Assembly (NCBI RefSeq): GCF_029643245.1
Contig: NZ_CP116398.1
Span: 2,976,001-3,040,000, forward strand
Origin: Methylomonas sp. EFPC3
GTDB taxonomy: Bacteria > Pseudomonadota > Gammaproteobacteria > Methylococcales > Methylomonadaceae
Direction of reading: 5' to 3'
Length of the DNA: 64,000 nucleotides
Positions 1-9,786 of this stretch are shown in pieces (within the stretch, counting starts at the first letter, position 1; every line of letters starts with the position of its first letter). The notes below the pieces were generated by a model. The model had not been told where the DNA came from, made no database searches, and saw only the letters and a list, made by a program, of their open reading frames with translations. A program made the translations under genes and the position numbers.

Positions 1-1593
1 GCCGACAGCTTCTGGAGCATCGACGGCAACGCGGTGAAGCGGCCCAAGCACATTCAGGATAAGAAGTTGCGGGGGCTGTTCGACATCCGCAACTACAAAA
101 AAATGGATGCGGTGATTTCGGCCGGCCTGGGCGGCGGCTCGCTGATTTATGCCAACGTGTTTTTGGAGCCACCGGCCCAAGTCTTCGAACAAGGCTGGCC
201 CGCGGCGATAAACCAAGACACGCTAAAGCCCTACTATCAGGTGGCCAAGCAAGTGCTTGGCGCGCGGCCGGTACCGTCCTGGCAATCCGATCCGCGCCGC
301 CAAATCGTCCGCACCGAACTGTTTCAGGAATTCGCCGCCCACGACAACCGCACCAGTAAGCTGGCCGACATTTGCGTATTTTTCGGCAACGATTACAGCT
401 ACAACGGCCGGGAGCAACCACTGGCCATCGGCCTCCAGGAGAAAAACCGCTACGGCGCCACTCAAACCTCCTGCACCTACTGCGGCGAGTGCGATATCGG
501 CTGCAACACCCATTCCAAGAACACACTGGACCTGAACTACCTCTACGCCGGCGAACACCACCACGGCGGCCAGATCCAGACCGACCGCCAAGCCGAGAAA
601 ATCGTCCCGCTCGGTGCCGACGGCCGCGACGACCCGCAAGCGGGCGGCGAACACGGCTATCGGGTTGAGTTCCGCGATCTGGAAGCAGACACATTGCAAA
701 GCGTTACCGCGCGGCGCGTGGTCGTATCGGCCGGCACCTTCGGCACCAACGAGCTATTGCTGCGCTGCCGCGACGTATTCGGCACGTTGCCGAAATTAAG
801 CGCGCAACTGGGCCGCTGGTTTTCCGGCAACGGCGATTTTCTGTCGTTCGCAATCGAAGGCAAAAAGGACGCCGATCCGAACTATGGCCCGGTGATAACC
901 CAATACACCGACTACCACCTGTTCGACCGTTTCCAGCGCAACCGGGCCTTCATAATGGAAGACGCCTCTTACCCGGCCACATTGGCTTGGTATATCGAAG
1001 GCGCCTTCCCGACCAGTCTGTTGCGTAAACTGGTCCGTGCGGCGAAGGCATTCATTGCCTGGCTGAAAAAATATCTGGTCAACGGTATCTGGAACGGCTC
1101 ACTGGGCTTTTCGCTGCACGAAATCCTGAAAGACGACTTGTCTTCGAAAAGCGGCGTGCTGCTCTGCATGGGATTGGATAACGGCGACGGCACCCTGACC
1201 CTGAACCAAGAAGGCCGCATCGACCTGGACTGGCCGCAAGACACCAGCATGGGCCTGTATCAGGCCATTCTCGACACCGGCAAACGCTTTAACGCCTTTA
1301 TCAAAGGCAAGCTGTTTTTGCCATTGCCGACTTGGGAGTTGCCGGTCAAACACAACGTAACGGTGCATCCGTTGGGCGGCTGTATCCTGGCCGACTCGGC
1401 GGAGAAAGGCGTAGTCTCCGCCGCCCCGCTCAGCCGGGGCCAGGCCTTCGGTTACCAAGGCCTATACGTAGCCGACGGCTCCATCCTGCCAAGCGCAGTC
1501 GGCGCCAATCCGATCGCCACCATTTCCGCTACTGCCGAGTGGATTGCCGAAGGCATCACCGGCATCTCACCCGACGCCAGCCTGGGCGTGTAG
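1..1593 (+). CDS. GMC-family oxidoreductase, cholesterol-oxidase-like (5' end outside window)
   Basis: Flavin-dependent alcohol/sterol oxidoreductase of the GMC family, probably oxidising a hydroxyl group with FAD. The frame is open from base 1 (ADSFWSIDG...), so the N-terminal FAD-binding GxGxxG segment lies outside the window and the GTG at 34 is internal. Visible: AGLGGGSLIYANV near the start (FAD-contact region), a C-x2-C-x2-C-x3-C cluster (CTYCGECDIGC), AGTFGTNELLLR typical of the cholesterol-oxidase branch, and the C-terminal HPLGGC and VGANPIATISA blocks holding the catalytic His and Asn. A CxxCGxCxxGC cluster is common in this bacterial subgroup. It is followed 23 bases later by an alpha/beta hydrolase, a pairing (sometimes a fusion) known for this subgroup. 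The substrate is unknown. Confidence 0.88.
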   Translation, partial: ADSFWSIDGNAVKRPKHIQDKKLRGLFDIRNYKKMDAVISAGLGGGSLIYANVFLEPPAQVFEQGWPAAINQDTLKPYYQVAKQVLGARPVPSWQSDPRRQIVRTELFQEFAAHDNRTSKLADICVFFGNDYSYNGREQPLAIGLQEKNRYGATQTSCTYCGECDIGCNTHSKNTLDLNYLYAGEHHHGGQIQTDRQAEKIVPLGADGRDDPQAGGEHGYRVEFRDLEADTLQSVTARRVVVSAGTFGTNELLLRCRDVFGTLPKLSAQLGRWFSGNGDFLSFAIEGKKDADPNYGPVITQYTDYHLFDRFQRNRAFIMEDASYPATLAWYIEGAFPTSLLRKLVRAAKAFIAWLKKYLVNGIWNGSLGFSLHEILKDDLSSKSGVLLCMGLDNGDGTLTLNQEGRIDLDWPQDTSMGLYQAILDTGKRFNAFIKGKLFLPLPTWELPVKHNVTVHPLGGCILADSAEKGVVSAAPLSRGQAFGYQGLYVADGSILPSAVGANPIATISATAEWIAEGITGISPDASLGV

Positions 1594-1616
1594 CCCCATC
1601 GCCAGAGGACACAGAC

Positions 1617-3359
1617 ATGACTGACTCCACCGCAAAAACTTCGTTCGAATTCACCGAAGAAATGAAAGGCTACCTCAGCCCCGGCCAAACTGCATTTCAA
1701 GACGGTTACGACCAAGGCAAGACCGACGGCCATTACTTCATGTTTCATCTGACCATCCAGAGCGATGATCTGGATACGTTTTTGGATAACGATCGCCACC
1801 AGGCCGCCGCTATCGGCTGGGTGGAAGGCGATCTGGTCGGCGGCCGTCGCACTGTCGACCAGGGCGTGTTCAACCTGTTCGTCGACAGTGCCGACGCCAA
1901 CCGCAAACAAATGCTGTACCGGCTGTTTTTCACCGACAGCAACGGCCAAAAGCTGACGCTGAGCGGCGCCAAACAAATCCAGGACAATGTCGGGCCGGAT
2001 CTGTGGGCCGACACCACGACCTTGTTCACCAACCTGTTCAAAGGCCACGTCGAAGCCGACCAGAAAGCCAAAGCCAAGGTCTACGCCACCGGTATCCTGC
2101 ACATCGAGATCATGGACTTCGCCAAACAATTGACCACGATCCGCGCCAGCGGCGATACCTTAGCCGACCGGCTGCACGCCGTGGAACGCTTCGGCGGCTT
2201 TTTCCTCGGCGCCTTGTGGGAAGTCTATAAACCGGCGCTGACGCCGAAAATGGGCGCCTTCGTCCGCGAAATTCCGTTGTATACGCTGGAAGGCGTCAAG
2301 GATGCCGAAGTCTCGACCCACCCGTTCACCACCGCCGACCGACTGGGCTTGAGCCTGTTGCGCTTCAAGCGGGCGCCGAGCAAAGACGTGGTGGTTCTGG
2401 TTCCGGGCCTGACTGCCGCCAGCGACATGTTCATCATGCCGGAACATTACAACCTGACCAGCTATCTGCTGGATCAGGGCTTTACCGACGTCTGGACCCT
2501 GGACGGCCGAATCAGCAACCGCTACTCGTACAACCTGCAACGCCACCGCTACAACGTCGACGATCTGGCCTTGTACGACATGCCGGCGGCGATCTCGACC
2601 GTGCGCCAAGCCGTCGGTCCGGATGCGCGGATCCATGTGATCAGCCATTGCTTCGGTGCGTTGGCGTTCAGTATGAGCCTGTTCGGCAAAGCCGTCACCG
2701 GCATTCGCAGCCTGATCGCCAACGGCGTATCGCTGACGCCGTGCGTGCCGCTACCGGCCAAGATCAAACTGTACTTGGGGCCGTTGGCCGCCGATTACAT
2801 TTTGGGCGTGGATTATCTGAATCCGCATTGGCGGCGCGACCCCGGCTTCGGCGCCGGCAAATTGCTGGCGATGGCGATCTCGGCCTTCCACCACGAATGC
2901 GATTCGCCGGAATGCCACATGCTGAGTTTCATGTGGGGCTGGGGTTTTCCGGTACTGTACAAACACGAGAATCTGCACGACGTCACCCACCGCCGCTGCG
3001 GCGACCTGTTCGGCGGCAGCTCAGTCAATTACTACCGCCACGTGTTGAAGATGGTCAACGCCGGCAACACCGCCGTCAAGTATCTGCCCAACGAACCGCG
3101 CTACCGCAGCCTGCCGGACAACTATCTGGCCGACGCCGCCGACATCCAGACCCCGTGCCTGCTGGTCGCCGGCCAGGACAACGCTCTGTTCCGCGACTCC
3201 AACATCGTCTGCCACCAGCGCCTGGAAAAAATCGTACCGGGCCGCCACGAGCTGGCCGTGATCCCGGACTACGGCCATGCCGACGTCATCATGGGTAAGA
3301 ACGCCGCGCAAGACGTGTTTCCGCGCTTCGTGGAATTTTTGAACAAACACCGGAATTGA
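1617..3359 (+). CDS. Alpha/beta hydrolase with Cys-type nucleophile elbow, partner of GMC oxidoreductase
   Basis: About 580 aa. The frame is open upstream into the GMC gene, but the ATG at 1617 is preceded by a purine-rich AGAGGAC and starts a sensible N-terminus (MTDSTAKTSFEFTEEMKG). Residues about 1-230 form a domain seen with or fused to cholesterol-oxidase-like GMC proteins. Residues about 250-580 are an alpha/beta hydrolase: VVLVPGL oxyanion region, elbow HVISHCFGA, acid residue in VAGQDNALFRD and catalytic His in PDYGHADVI. The elbow reads S-H-C-F-G-A, so the residue at the nucleophile position appears to be Cys, as in PHA synthases and dienelactone hydrolases, rather than Ser. It probably acts on an ester or thioester linked to the product of the upstream oxidase; this is inference. 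Confidence 0.8.
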   Translation: MTDSTAKTSFEFTEEMKGYLSPGQTAFQDGYDQGKTDGHYFMFHLTIQSDDLDTFLDNDRHQAAAIGWVEGDLVGGRRTVDQGVFNLFVDSADANRKQMLYRLFFTDSNGQKLTLSGAKQIQDNVGPDLWADTTTLFTNLFKGHVEADQKAKAKVYATGILHIEIMDFAKQLTTIRASGDTLADRLHAVERFGGFFLGALWEVYKPALTPKMGAFVREIPLYTLEGVKDAEVSTHPFTTADRLGLSLLRFKRAPSKDVVVLVPGLTAASDMFIMPEHYNLTSYLLDQGFTDVWTLDGRISNRYSYNLQRHRYNVDDLALYDMPAAISTVRQAVGPDARIHVISHCFGALAFSMSLFGKAVTGIRSLIANGVSLTPCVPLPAKIKLYLGPLAADYILGVDYLNPHWRRDPGFGAGKLLAMAISAFHHECDSPECHMLSFMWGWGFPVLYKHENLHDVTHRRCGDLFGGSSVNYYRHVLKMVNAGNTAVKYLPNEPRYRSLPDNYLADAADIQTPCLLVAGQDNALFRDSNIVCHQRLEKIVPGRHELAVIPDYGHADVIMGKNAAQDVFPRFVEFLNKHRN

Positions 3360-3370
3360 GGCATACGACC

Positions 3371-4996
3371 ATGGCAATCACCCAAGAAGATCTGCAGCTG
3401 ACGCTGGATACGCTGCAACCGGCAACGTCCGGTTCCGGCACGGCCTCGAACCGGCTCTGCGTCGTAATTAGCGACGTCCATTTCACCGACGGCACGGTCG
3501 GCACCCAAAGCGCCGAAGAAACAGTCTGGGCCGATTTTTTCTCCGACCTGGCCGACACCTGCGAAAACCAGCACATCGACCAATTGACGCTGATATTGGA
3601 CGGCGATGTCGTGGATATGATCCGCACCTCGGTTTGGGCCAAAGCCGGAGTTTACCCGTGGCAACGCAGCAAGCCGGAATTCAAGGAATGCCTGCATAAG
3701 ATCATGGACGGGATTCTGCTTCTGCACGACCGGCCACCGGCAAAAGGCGAGCATTCAGGCGGTTTTTTCTACCACCTGAAAGCTCTTCCCAAGCAATTGC
3801 TCGAGGCCCAAAAAACCAAACGCAAGCTCAATACCAGTGCCGATACCACGCCTACGACGGTGGAAGTGCTGGTATTGCTCGGCAACCACGACAAGGAAAT
3901 ATTCGCCGATCCCGATATTCTGAAGCGGTTTTACGAAGACTGTCTGGGGCAGCCGCTTGGCGAACTCACACCGGCATACCGGGCCTGGATCGGCAACATG
4001 TACTTCGGCGACCCCGAGCGCTTTACCGCAGCCGACAGCGTGCCGTGGCTGCCGTTTTACTGGGGTGACACCGATTTGCGACTGTTCGTCACTCACGGCC
4101 AGTGGCGCGACCGGGCCAATTGTCTAGCCATCGCCGCCACCGACAGCCTGCCGGGTTGGAACACCCAGGACGGATGGGCAGCAAAAACCTGGCAAAAGCT
4201 GAATTACCGGCCGTTCACCGAAGCCTGTTTCGGCGATACCGTGGCGGCCGGCGTATTATCCACCTTTATCTGGCGCAGCAAGGATGAGCTGGAGAAAGCA
4301 TTCAAAACGCCCGCGGCAGCCCCGCCCGATCTGGCCCGCATCATCCGGATTTTGGACGAGTTGGACCTGTACCGACCCAGTTCGGCCGCAGTAAGCCGGA
4401 TACTGCACGAAACCAGCCGTTCGTCGACCGACGCCAGGATTCGCGACATCATCGAAAACCAGCTGTTCCGCGCCTTGAAGGACTGGCTGAATTGGGACTA
4501 TACCCTGGCCAGCGCTCCGAGCTCGCAACGCCTGGGTTTGACGCTGGCCAGATACTGGTTGAAATTCACCGAATCCTTCCTGATGTACCGCATTCAATTG
4601 CAGTTCGTGCGTGGCGTCCTGAAAGTGCTGGACTGGCTGGAACGAATCCGGCCTAGCTCGGTGTACAGCGAGGACGGCGCCAGTTTGAAAAACTTGCTGG
4701 CCTTTCCGACCTTTCAAGAAGCACTATTGCAACAGGGCTTCCAAATCCACGGCGAGGGGCATACCCATATCCCGCTGCAAGCCGAGGCCGACATCGACAG
4801 CCCGACCCGCAAGAACTTCACCTACGTCAATTTCGGCGCCTGGCGCGACCAAATCGTCGACAAGGAAAACGGTGGTTACCGCCGGCGCGGCATCGGCCGT
4901 TCGCTTTACGTGTTGAATCTGCAAAAACAGGCGGAATACCGTTATTTTGTCCGCGATAACCTCAACTGGAGCGACCAAATGGACAAACTCGACTAA
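3371..4996 (+). CDS. Calcineurin-like metallophosphoesterase
   Basis: About 541 aa, with metallophosphoesterase motifs in order: VVISDVHFTDG (motif I, D-x-H), LDGDVVDMI (motif II, GDxxD-like), LLGNHDKE (motif III, GNHD), VTHGQWRD (motif IV His) and GEGHTHIP (GHTH). All metal ligands expected for a two-metal centre are present. The ATG at 3371 is chosen because a GAGG sits 9-12 bases before it; a TTG at 3356 overlapping the previous stop is the alternative. It is nearly contiguous with the hydrolase gene, so the first three genes probably form one operon. A long C-terminal half (about residues 280-450) separates motif IV from the last motif, and I recognise nothing in it. Substrate unknown. 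Confidence 0.82.
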   Translation: MAITQEDLQLTLDTLQPATSGSGTASNRLCVVISDVHFTDGTVGTQSAEETVWADFFSDLADTCENQHIDQLTLILDGDVVDMIRTSVWAKAGVYPWQRSKPEFKECLHKIMDGILLLHDRPPAKGEHSGGFFYHLKALPKQLLEAQKTKRKLNTSADTTPTTVEVLVLLGNHDKEIFADPDILKRFYEDCLGQPLGELTPAYRAWIGNMYFGDPERFTAADSVPWLPFYWGDTDLRLFVTHGQWRDRANCLAIAATDSLPGWNTQDGWAAKTWQKLNYRPFTEACFGDTVAAGVLSTFIWRSKDELEKAFKTPAAAPPDLARIIRILDELDLYRPSSAAVSRILHETSRSSTDARIRDIIENQLFRALKDWLNWDYTLASAPSSQRLGLTLARYWLKFTESFLMYRIQLQFVRGVLKVLDWLERIRPSSVYSEDGASLKNLLAFPTFQEALLQQGFQIHGEGHTHIPLQAEADIDSPTRKNFTYVNFGAWRDQIVDKENGGYRRRGIGRSLYVLNLQKQAEYRYFVRDNLNWSDQMDKLD

Positions 4997-5014
4997 TGTA
5001 AGCCTGTTTATCCG

Positions 5015-5057
5015 ACACAGACCGGCCGCAGTTCAAGGCTGCCCGGCCGGCCTGTGT
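5015..5057. promoter_or_regulatory. Inverted repeat over the marR-type gene promoter, candidate operator
   Basis: ACACAGACCGGCCG (5015-5028) and CGGCCGGCCTGTGT (5044-5057) are inverted copies matching at 13 of 14 bases with a 15-base spacer. A -10-like TAGAAT (5058-5063) abuts the right arm and lies only 7 bases before the ATG of the MarR-type gene, so the transcript would be almost leaderless. There is no T-run after the right arm, so an intrinsic terminator for the upstream gene is less likely than an autoregulatory operator. Function is inferred. Confidence 0.45.
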
Positions 5058-5070
5058 TAGAATCGGGCCG

Positions 5071-5655
5071 ATGCATGAATTAGAAACCTTCAAGCTGATC
5101 GAACGGATCAGCGCCATACTGCGTTCGGAAGAACGCCGAAAATACGCAACCATCGGCTTACAACCGGTCCACGGCCAGGTTCTGGAATATTTGGCACGCT
5201 GCAACCGCTACAGCAATACGCATACGGCGGTTGCCGAATATCTGGGCCTGACCAAGGGCACCGTGTCGCAGAGCATCCAAATTCTGGAACGCAAACAGTA
5301 TTTGGAAAAGTCGGTCGACACGCTGGACGGCCGTATCTTCCATTTAAGCCTGACTGCCAGCGGCAAACGCTTGGTCGACGAATTGAAGCCGCTGGACATC
5401 TTCAAGCAAGCCGAATCGCGTATCAGCCGCCAGGAAGTGGACAGTGTGGGCGAGGCCTTGCAAAATGCGCTAGGCTTATTGCAAAAAGTCAACCAATCCA
5501 AAAGTTTCGGTTTATGCCGTTCCTGCCATTATTTCCGAGTGGAACAGCACCATTACCAGTGCGGCTTGACCGAACAACCGCTAGACCGGGATGATACCGA
5601 CAAGATTTGCCGAGACCATTTACCGACACCCAACCCCTTTATTGACCACGAGTGA
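5071..5655 (+). CDS. MarR-family winged-helix regulator with Cys-rich C-terminal tail
   Basis: 194 aa. Residues about 10-140 fit a MarR winged helix: the recognition-helix region reads HTAVAEYLGLTKGTVSQSIQILERKQYL and the wing DTLDGRIFHLSLTASGKRL, where D-x-R-x-x-x-L-x-L-T is the family hallmark. MarR proteins usually end after about 145-150 residues. This one continues with a tail reading CRSCHYF...CGL...C in about 40 residues, with four Cys and several His, which could bind Zn or an Fe-S cluster or act as a thiol redox switch. The gene sits behind a palindrome that may be its own operator, and its stop overlaps the start region of ubiK. Ligand and targets are unknown. Confidence 0.8.
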   Translation: MHELETFKLIERISAILRSEERRKYATIGLQPVHGQVLEYLARCNRYSNTHTAVAEYLGLTKGTVSQSIQILERKQYLEKSVDTLDGRIFHLSLTASGKRLVDELKPLDIFKQAESRISRQEVDSVGEALQNALGLLQKVNQSKSFGLCRSCHYFRVEQHHYQCGLTEQPLDRDDTDKICRDHLPTPNPFIDHE

Positions 5656-5660
5656 TGACC

Positions 5661-5912
5661 ATGTTCGATCCCAAAGCCATTGATAATTTAGCCGAGCGCA
5701 TCGCCGGCGCAATTCCGCCCGGCCTGACCAACCTGAAGGACGATGTCGAAAAAAACGTCCACGCCTTGCTGCAAAGCGGCTTGGCAAAACTGGATCTGGT
5801 CAGCCGCGAAGAATTCGAAGTACAAAAGGCCGTGTTGGCGAAAACCCGCGCCCGCCTGGAAGAGCTGGAACAACGCATCGCCGAACTGGAACAGCGCCTG
5901 TCGCCAGAATAA
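5661..5912 (+). CDS. ubiK: UbiK-like ubiquinone biosynthesis accessory factor (YqiC family)
   Basis: About 83 aa, starting MFDPKAIDNLA; ATGs at 5655 and 5661 and a GTG at 5652 are in frame, and 5661 gives the family's usual N-terminus. The protein shows the two features of the BMFP/UbiK family: an amphipathic N-terminal helix and the signature LDLVSREEFEVQ followed by a C-terminal coiled coil (VLAKTRARLEELEQRIAELE). UbiK assists the aerobic ubiquinone-synthesis enzymes with lipid intermediates. It sits directly before comM, the order seen in many gammaproteobacteria, and its start region touches the end of the MarR-type gene, suggesting co-transcription. Confidence 0.88.
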   Translation: MFDPKAIDNLAERIAGAIPPGLTNLKDDVEKNVHALLQSGLAKLDLVSREEFEVQKAVLAKTRARLEELEQRIAELEQRLSPE

Positions 5913-5915
5913 GCG

Positions 5916-7424
5916 ATGTCGCTGGCCGTGGTTTACAGCCGGGGCCGGTCCGGCATCGACGCGCCGTTGGTAACGGTGGAGGTCCACGTCAGCAACGGTT
6001 TGCCGGCGCTGAACATCGTCGGCTTGCCGGAAACCGCGGTGAAGGAAAGCAAGGATCGGGTACGCGGCGCGATCGTCAACTCGCATTTCGAATTTCCGAT
6101 CCAACGCATCACCGTCAATCTGGCGCCGGCCGACCTGCCCAAAGAGGGCGGCCGCTTCGATTTGGCTATCGCCTTGGGGATTTTGGCCGCGTCCGGCCAG
6201 ATCCCGAAGAATTCGTTGGCCGAATACGAGTGCATCGGCGAATTGTCGCTGGGTGGCGAGCTACGGCCGATACCCGGCGCCTTGCCAGTGGCGATTCATT
6301 GCCGCGACGCGCACAGGCAACTGATTCTGCCAGTTGGCTGCGTTGCCGAGGCGAGTTTAATCAAAGACGCCGGCTTATTGCCGGCCGCACATTTGCTGGA
6401 AGTTTGCGCGCATTTGAGCGGACACAAACCAATCGAACCGCCCGCCCCGAGCACAATCAGCACCGCCGCGGCCTTTGTAGTCGACTTCGCCGACGTTCAC
6501 GGCCAGTACCACGTCAAACGGGCGTTGGAAATCGCGGCCAGCGGTCAACATAATCTGCTGATGCTCGGCCCGCCAGGCACCGGCAAATCGATGCTGGCAG
6601 CGCGGCTGCCGACCATTCTGCCGGAACTGACCGAACAACAAGCCCAGGAAACCGCCGCGCTCGCCTCGATCAGCGACCATGGTCTGGACATCGGCCGCTG
6701 GCGGCAACCGCCGTTTCGGGCACCGCATCATACCGCGTCGGCCGCAGCCCTGGTCGGCGGCGGCAGCAACCCCAAACCCGGCGAAATTTCGCTATCGCAT
6801 AACGGCGCGCTGTTTTTGGACGAACTGCCCGAATTCGACCGCAAAGTGCTGGAAGTGTTGCGCGAACCGCTGGAAACCGGCCATATCACGATATCCCGCG
6901 CCAATCGCCAAGCCGATTTTCCGGCCCGATTCCAACTGATTGCGGCGATGAACCCGTGCCCGTGCGGCTATCTGGGGGACGCTTCCGGCCGCTGCCGCTG
7001 CACCTCGGAGCAAGTCGCCCGCTACCGGGCGCGAGTCTCCGGGCCGTTGCTGGACCGGATCGACATGCACCTGGAAGTGCCGCGAGTCTCGCTGGAAATG
7101 TTGCGCAAAGGCGCGGCGGAAGGCGAGGAACGCAGCGAAACCATCCGCCGCCGGGTAGTCGCGGCCCGGCAAATCGCTGATGCCCGCAGCGGTAAACCCA
7201 ACGCGGCACTGACCGCTGCCGAAGTCAAAGTCGTATGCAAACTGACGGACGCCGGCCACCAATTGCTGGAGCAGGCCATGGAGAAATTCGGCTTGTCGCA
7301 TCGCGCCTACCATCGCATCCTGAAACTGGCCCGCACTATCGCCGACATGGCCGACGCAAAGACAATCGAAATCCCCCACCTCAGCGAAGCGATCGGCTAC
7401 CGTAAACTGGACCGCAACCGCTAG
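5916..7424 (+). CDS. comM: ComM/YifB-family Mg-chelatase-like AAA+ ATPase
   Basis: 502 aa, the normal length. The N-terminal ChlI-like domain begins [37 protein letters not shown] in pieces typical of the family; Walker A is GPPGTGKS and Walker B is [10 protein letters not shown] Cys-rich insert ([17 protein letters not shown]) precedes an arginine-finger region ([16 protein letters not shown]-like, here [12 protein letters not shown]). ComM is a hexameric helicase that extends heteroduplex DNA during natural transformation. It starts 4 bases after the ubiK stop and is probably in the same operon. Confidence 0.92.
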   Translation: MSLAVVYSRGRSGIDAPLVTVEVHVSNGLPALNIVGLPETAVKESKDRVRGAIVNSHFEFPIQRITVNLAPADLPKEGGRFDLAIALGILAASGQIPKNSLAEYECIGELSLGGELRPIPGALPVAIHCRDAHRQLILPVGCVAEASLIKDAGLLPAAHLLEVCAHLSGHKPIEPPAPSTISTAAAFVVDFADVHGQYHVKRALEIAASGQHNLLMLGPPGTGKSMLAARLPTILPELTEQQAQETAALASISDHGLDIGRWRQPPFRAPHHTASAAALVGGGSNPKPGEISLSHNGALFLDELPEFDRKVLEVLREPLETGHITISRANRQADFPARFQLIAAMNPCPCGYLGDASGRCRCTSEQVARYRARVSGPLLDRIDMHLEVPRVSLEMLRKGAAEGEERSETIRRRVVAARQIADARSGKPNAALTAAEVKVVCKLTDAGHQLLEQAMEKFGLSHRAYHRILKLARTIADMADAKTIEIPHLSEAIGYRKLDRNR

Positions 7425-7428
7425 CGCT

Positions 7429-9786
7429 TCAATCCTTCAACAATTGGTCGCGAATCGGTAACTCGCGGATGCGCTGGCCGGTGGCGGCGAAAATCGCATT
7501 GCACAAGGCCGGCGCGATCGGCGGCACGCCGGGTTCGCCGACGCCACCGAGCGGCGCGTCGTATTCCGCCGACGGCAGCAAATGCACCCGAATTTCGCGC
7601 GGGGCATCGTCGATCCGGGTCAATTGGTAGGTATGAAAATTATCCTGCACTACCGCACCGTCCTTGAAGCTGATCTCGCCCAGCGTCGCCAAGCTGACGC
7701 CCATGATGCAGGCCCCCTCCAATTGCGAGCGAATCCGTTCCGGATTGACTTGCGGCCCGCAATCCACGGCGATATCGACCCGCGGAATGCTGAGTTTGCC
7801 GCCGACATCGACGGCAACGTCAACCACCACCGCCACGTAGGTAACGAAGCTGTAATGCGCCGCCAGCCCCAAACCGCGGCCGGCTTGAGCCGGCCGGCCC
7901 CAGCCGGACTCGCGGCTTGCGGTTTCGATCACCCGCCGCAAACGCCCGGTATCCAGCGGATACAAAACCGGTGATTCGCCCTGGTTCCACATGTCTTTCA
8001 GGTCGCGCGGATCGATCCGGCGATCCGGACCGAGCAGTTCCAGCAGAAAATCGCGGTGGTCGCGTCCGGCCGCGGCGGCCAGTTCGGCGACGAAGGATTG
8101 AATCGCGAACGCGCGCGGAATATTCGACACCGAACGAAACCAGCCGATCCGGGTATGCGCGGCGGCCGGCGGATTTTCGATCCGCAAGTTCGGAATCGCG
8201 AACGGGTTATTGATAACGCCCATGCCCAGTTCCACCGGCATCTGCTGTTTGCTGTCGGGACCGAAGGTCGACGAGATCGACGGCGCCGCGGTGCGGTGCA
8301 GCCAAGCCACCGGCTTGCCGGCGGCATCCAGGCCGGCCTCCAGCCGCTCCAGCGACACGGTATGGAAATAGGAATGGCGCAGATCGTCTTCGCGAGTCCA
8401 AGTCATCTTCACCGGCTTGCCGCGCATTGCCTTGGACAACAAAGCCGCTTCGATCACGTAGTCCGGTTTGGACTTGCGGCCGAATCCGCCGCCGAGCAGC
8501 GTGACGTGCACCGTGACTTTCGCCACCGGCAACTTCAACCATTTGGCGACGCGCTCGCGAGTCAGTTGCGGCGCTTGGGTGCAGGTCCAGACTTCGCAGG
8601 CGCCGTTGGCGATACGCACCGTCGCGGCCGGCGGCTCCATCGGCGCCTGCGCCAGATGCGGCGCGTAATATTCGGCTTCCAGGCGTTTGGCCGCATTTTG
8701 CAACGCTATATCGACGTCGCCCTCGTTCCGCACCACTTTGCCCGGCGCCCGCACCGCTGCCTCCAATTCGGCCTTGTAAGCGGCGGAATCGTAGCCGGCG
8801 TGCGGCCCGTGGTCCCATTCGATCTTCAAGGCCTTACGGCCCTGGATCGCCGCCCAGGTATTGCGCGCAATCACCGCAACGCCGCCCAGCGGATTGAAAT
8901 CGGCCGGCAACGGACTGCTCGGCAATTCCACGACTTTAACCACACCGGGGACTTTCATGGCCGCGCTGGCGTCGTAGCTCACCACTTTACCGCCCAGCAC
9001 CGGCGGCCGCGCGGCAACGGCATACAGCATATCTTTCAAATGAATATCGATACCGTATTGCGCCGCGCCGGACACGATGTCCCGACCGTCGTACAAACCT
9101 TGCTTGCCCTTGCCGATGTAACGAAACTGGTCGGCAGTTTTCAAGCGCAGGCTATCGCGCGCCGGTACCGGCAATTTCGCGGCAGCTTTGGCCAATGCGC
9201 CGTAATCCAGGGTGCGGCCGGTCGGTATATGCAAAACGGCGTGGCGCTCGGCCCGCACTTCGCTGATCGCCACCCGCCAATGTCGGGCCGCTGCGGTTTC
9301 CAGCATCTGCCGAGCGGCGGCGCCAACCCGGCGCATCGGCTGAAAAAAGTGGCGGGTGCTGCGCGAGCCGTCGGTATCCTGGTTGCCGAAGCGCACCTCG
9401 TCGCCGGGCGCTTGCACCACCTTGACCCGCTCCCAATCGGCTTCCATTTCGTCGGCGACCACCATCGGCAGACTGGTGCGCACCCCCTGACCCATTTCCG
9501 AGCGGTGGCAGACGATGGTCACGGCGCCGTCGGCGGCAATCGCGACGAATACCAAAGGATTATCGACCCAGCCATGCGGCATCGCCTCGGCGCCGAACTT
9601 TTCGGCTTGCGCCGGTGCGGCGGTTTCGTCGGCTTGCAAAAGCTGCGGCACCCCGGCCGCCAACACCAAGCCGGTCAAGGCTAAATCCTTCAAAAACTCG
9701 CGGCGGCTGATGTTGGCAATTTCAAAGCCATCGATGTCGGCCGGGCTGACGCCGGAAGTCTCAAGATCCTGAGCCAAACGGTTCAT
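7429..9786 (-). CDS. Molybdopterin-binding subunit of a xanthine-dehydrogenase-family enzyme (IorB-like), Tat-exported
   Basis: 785 aa large subunit of a molybdenum hydroxylase, closest in layout to isoquinoline 1-oxidoreductase beta subunits and membrane-associated aldehyde dehydrogenases. A twin-arginine signal lies at about residues 28-50 ([20 protein letters not shown]), so the enzyme is predicted to act outside the cytoplasm. Family motifs include [31 protein letters not shown] and the C-terminal [18 protein letters not shown], whose Glu is the catalytic base in this superfamily. Its start overlaps the stop of the 2Fe-2S subunit by 4 bases (ATGA). The substrate (aldehyde or N-heterocycle) cannot be told from sequence. 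Confidence 0.88.
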   Translation of the reverse strand: MNRLAQDLETSGVSPADIDGFEIANISRREFLKDLALTGLVLAAGVPQLLQADETAAPAQAEKFGAEAMPHGWVDNPLVFVAIAADGAVTIVCHRSEMGQGVRTSLPMVVADEMEADWERVKVVQAPGDEVRFGNQDTDGSRSTRHFFQPMRRVGAAARQMLETAAARHWRVAISEVRAERHAVLHIPTGRTLDYGALAKAAAKLPVPARDSLRLKTADQFRYIGKGKQGLYDGRDIVSGAAQYGIDIHLKDMLYAVAARPPVLGGKVVSYDASAAMKVPGVVKVVELPSSPLPADFNPLGGVAVIARNTWAAIQGRKALKIEWDHGPHAGYDSAAYKAELEAAVRAPGKVVRNEGDVDIALQNAAKRLEAEYYAPHLAQAPMEPPAATVRIANGACEVWTCTQAPQLTRERVAKWLKLPVAKVTVHVTLLGGGFGRKSKPDYVIEAALLSKAMRGKPVKMTWTREDDLRHSYFHTVSLERLEAGLDAAGKPVAWLHRTAAPSISSTFGPDSKQQMPVELGMGVINNPFAIPNLRIENPPAAAHTRIGWFRSVSNIPRAFAIQSFVAELAAAAGRDHRDFLLELLGPDRRIDPRDLKDMWNQGESPVLYPLDTGRLRRVIETASRESGWGRPAQAGRGLGLAAHYSFVTYVAVVVDVAVDVGGKLSIPRVDIAVDCGPQVNPERIRSQLEGACIMGVSLATLGEISFKDGAVVQDNFHTYQLTRIDDAPREIRVHLLPSAEYDAPLGGVGEPGVPPIAPALCNAIFAATGQRIRELPIRDQLLKD

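Noticed and set aside
1332-1616. N-terminal extension of the alpha/beta hydrolase
   Set aside because: The extension lies inside the GMC gene, is Arg-rich and unlike any family; the ATG at 1617 has a ribosome site.
8056-9684. Long plus-strand frame opposite the molybdopterin subunit
   Set aside because: Antisense shadow; no ribosome site and no family pattern.
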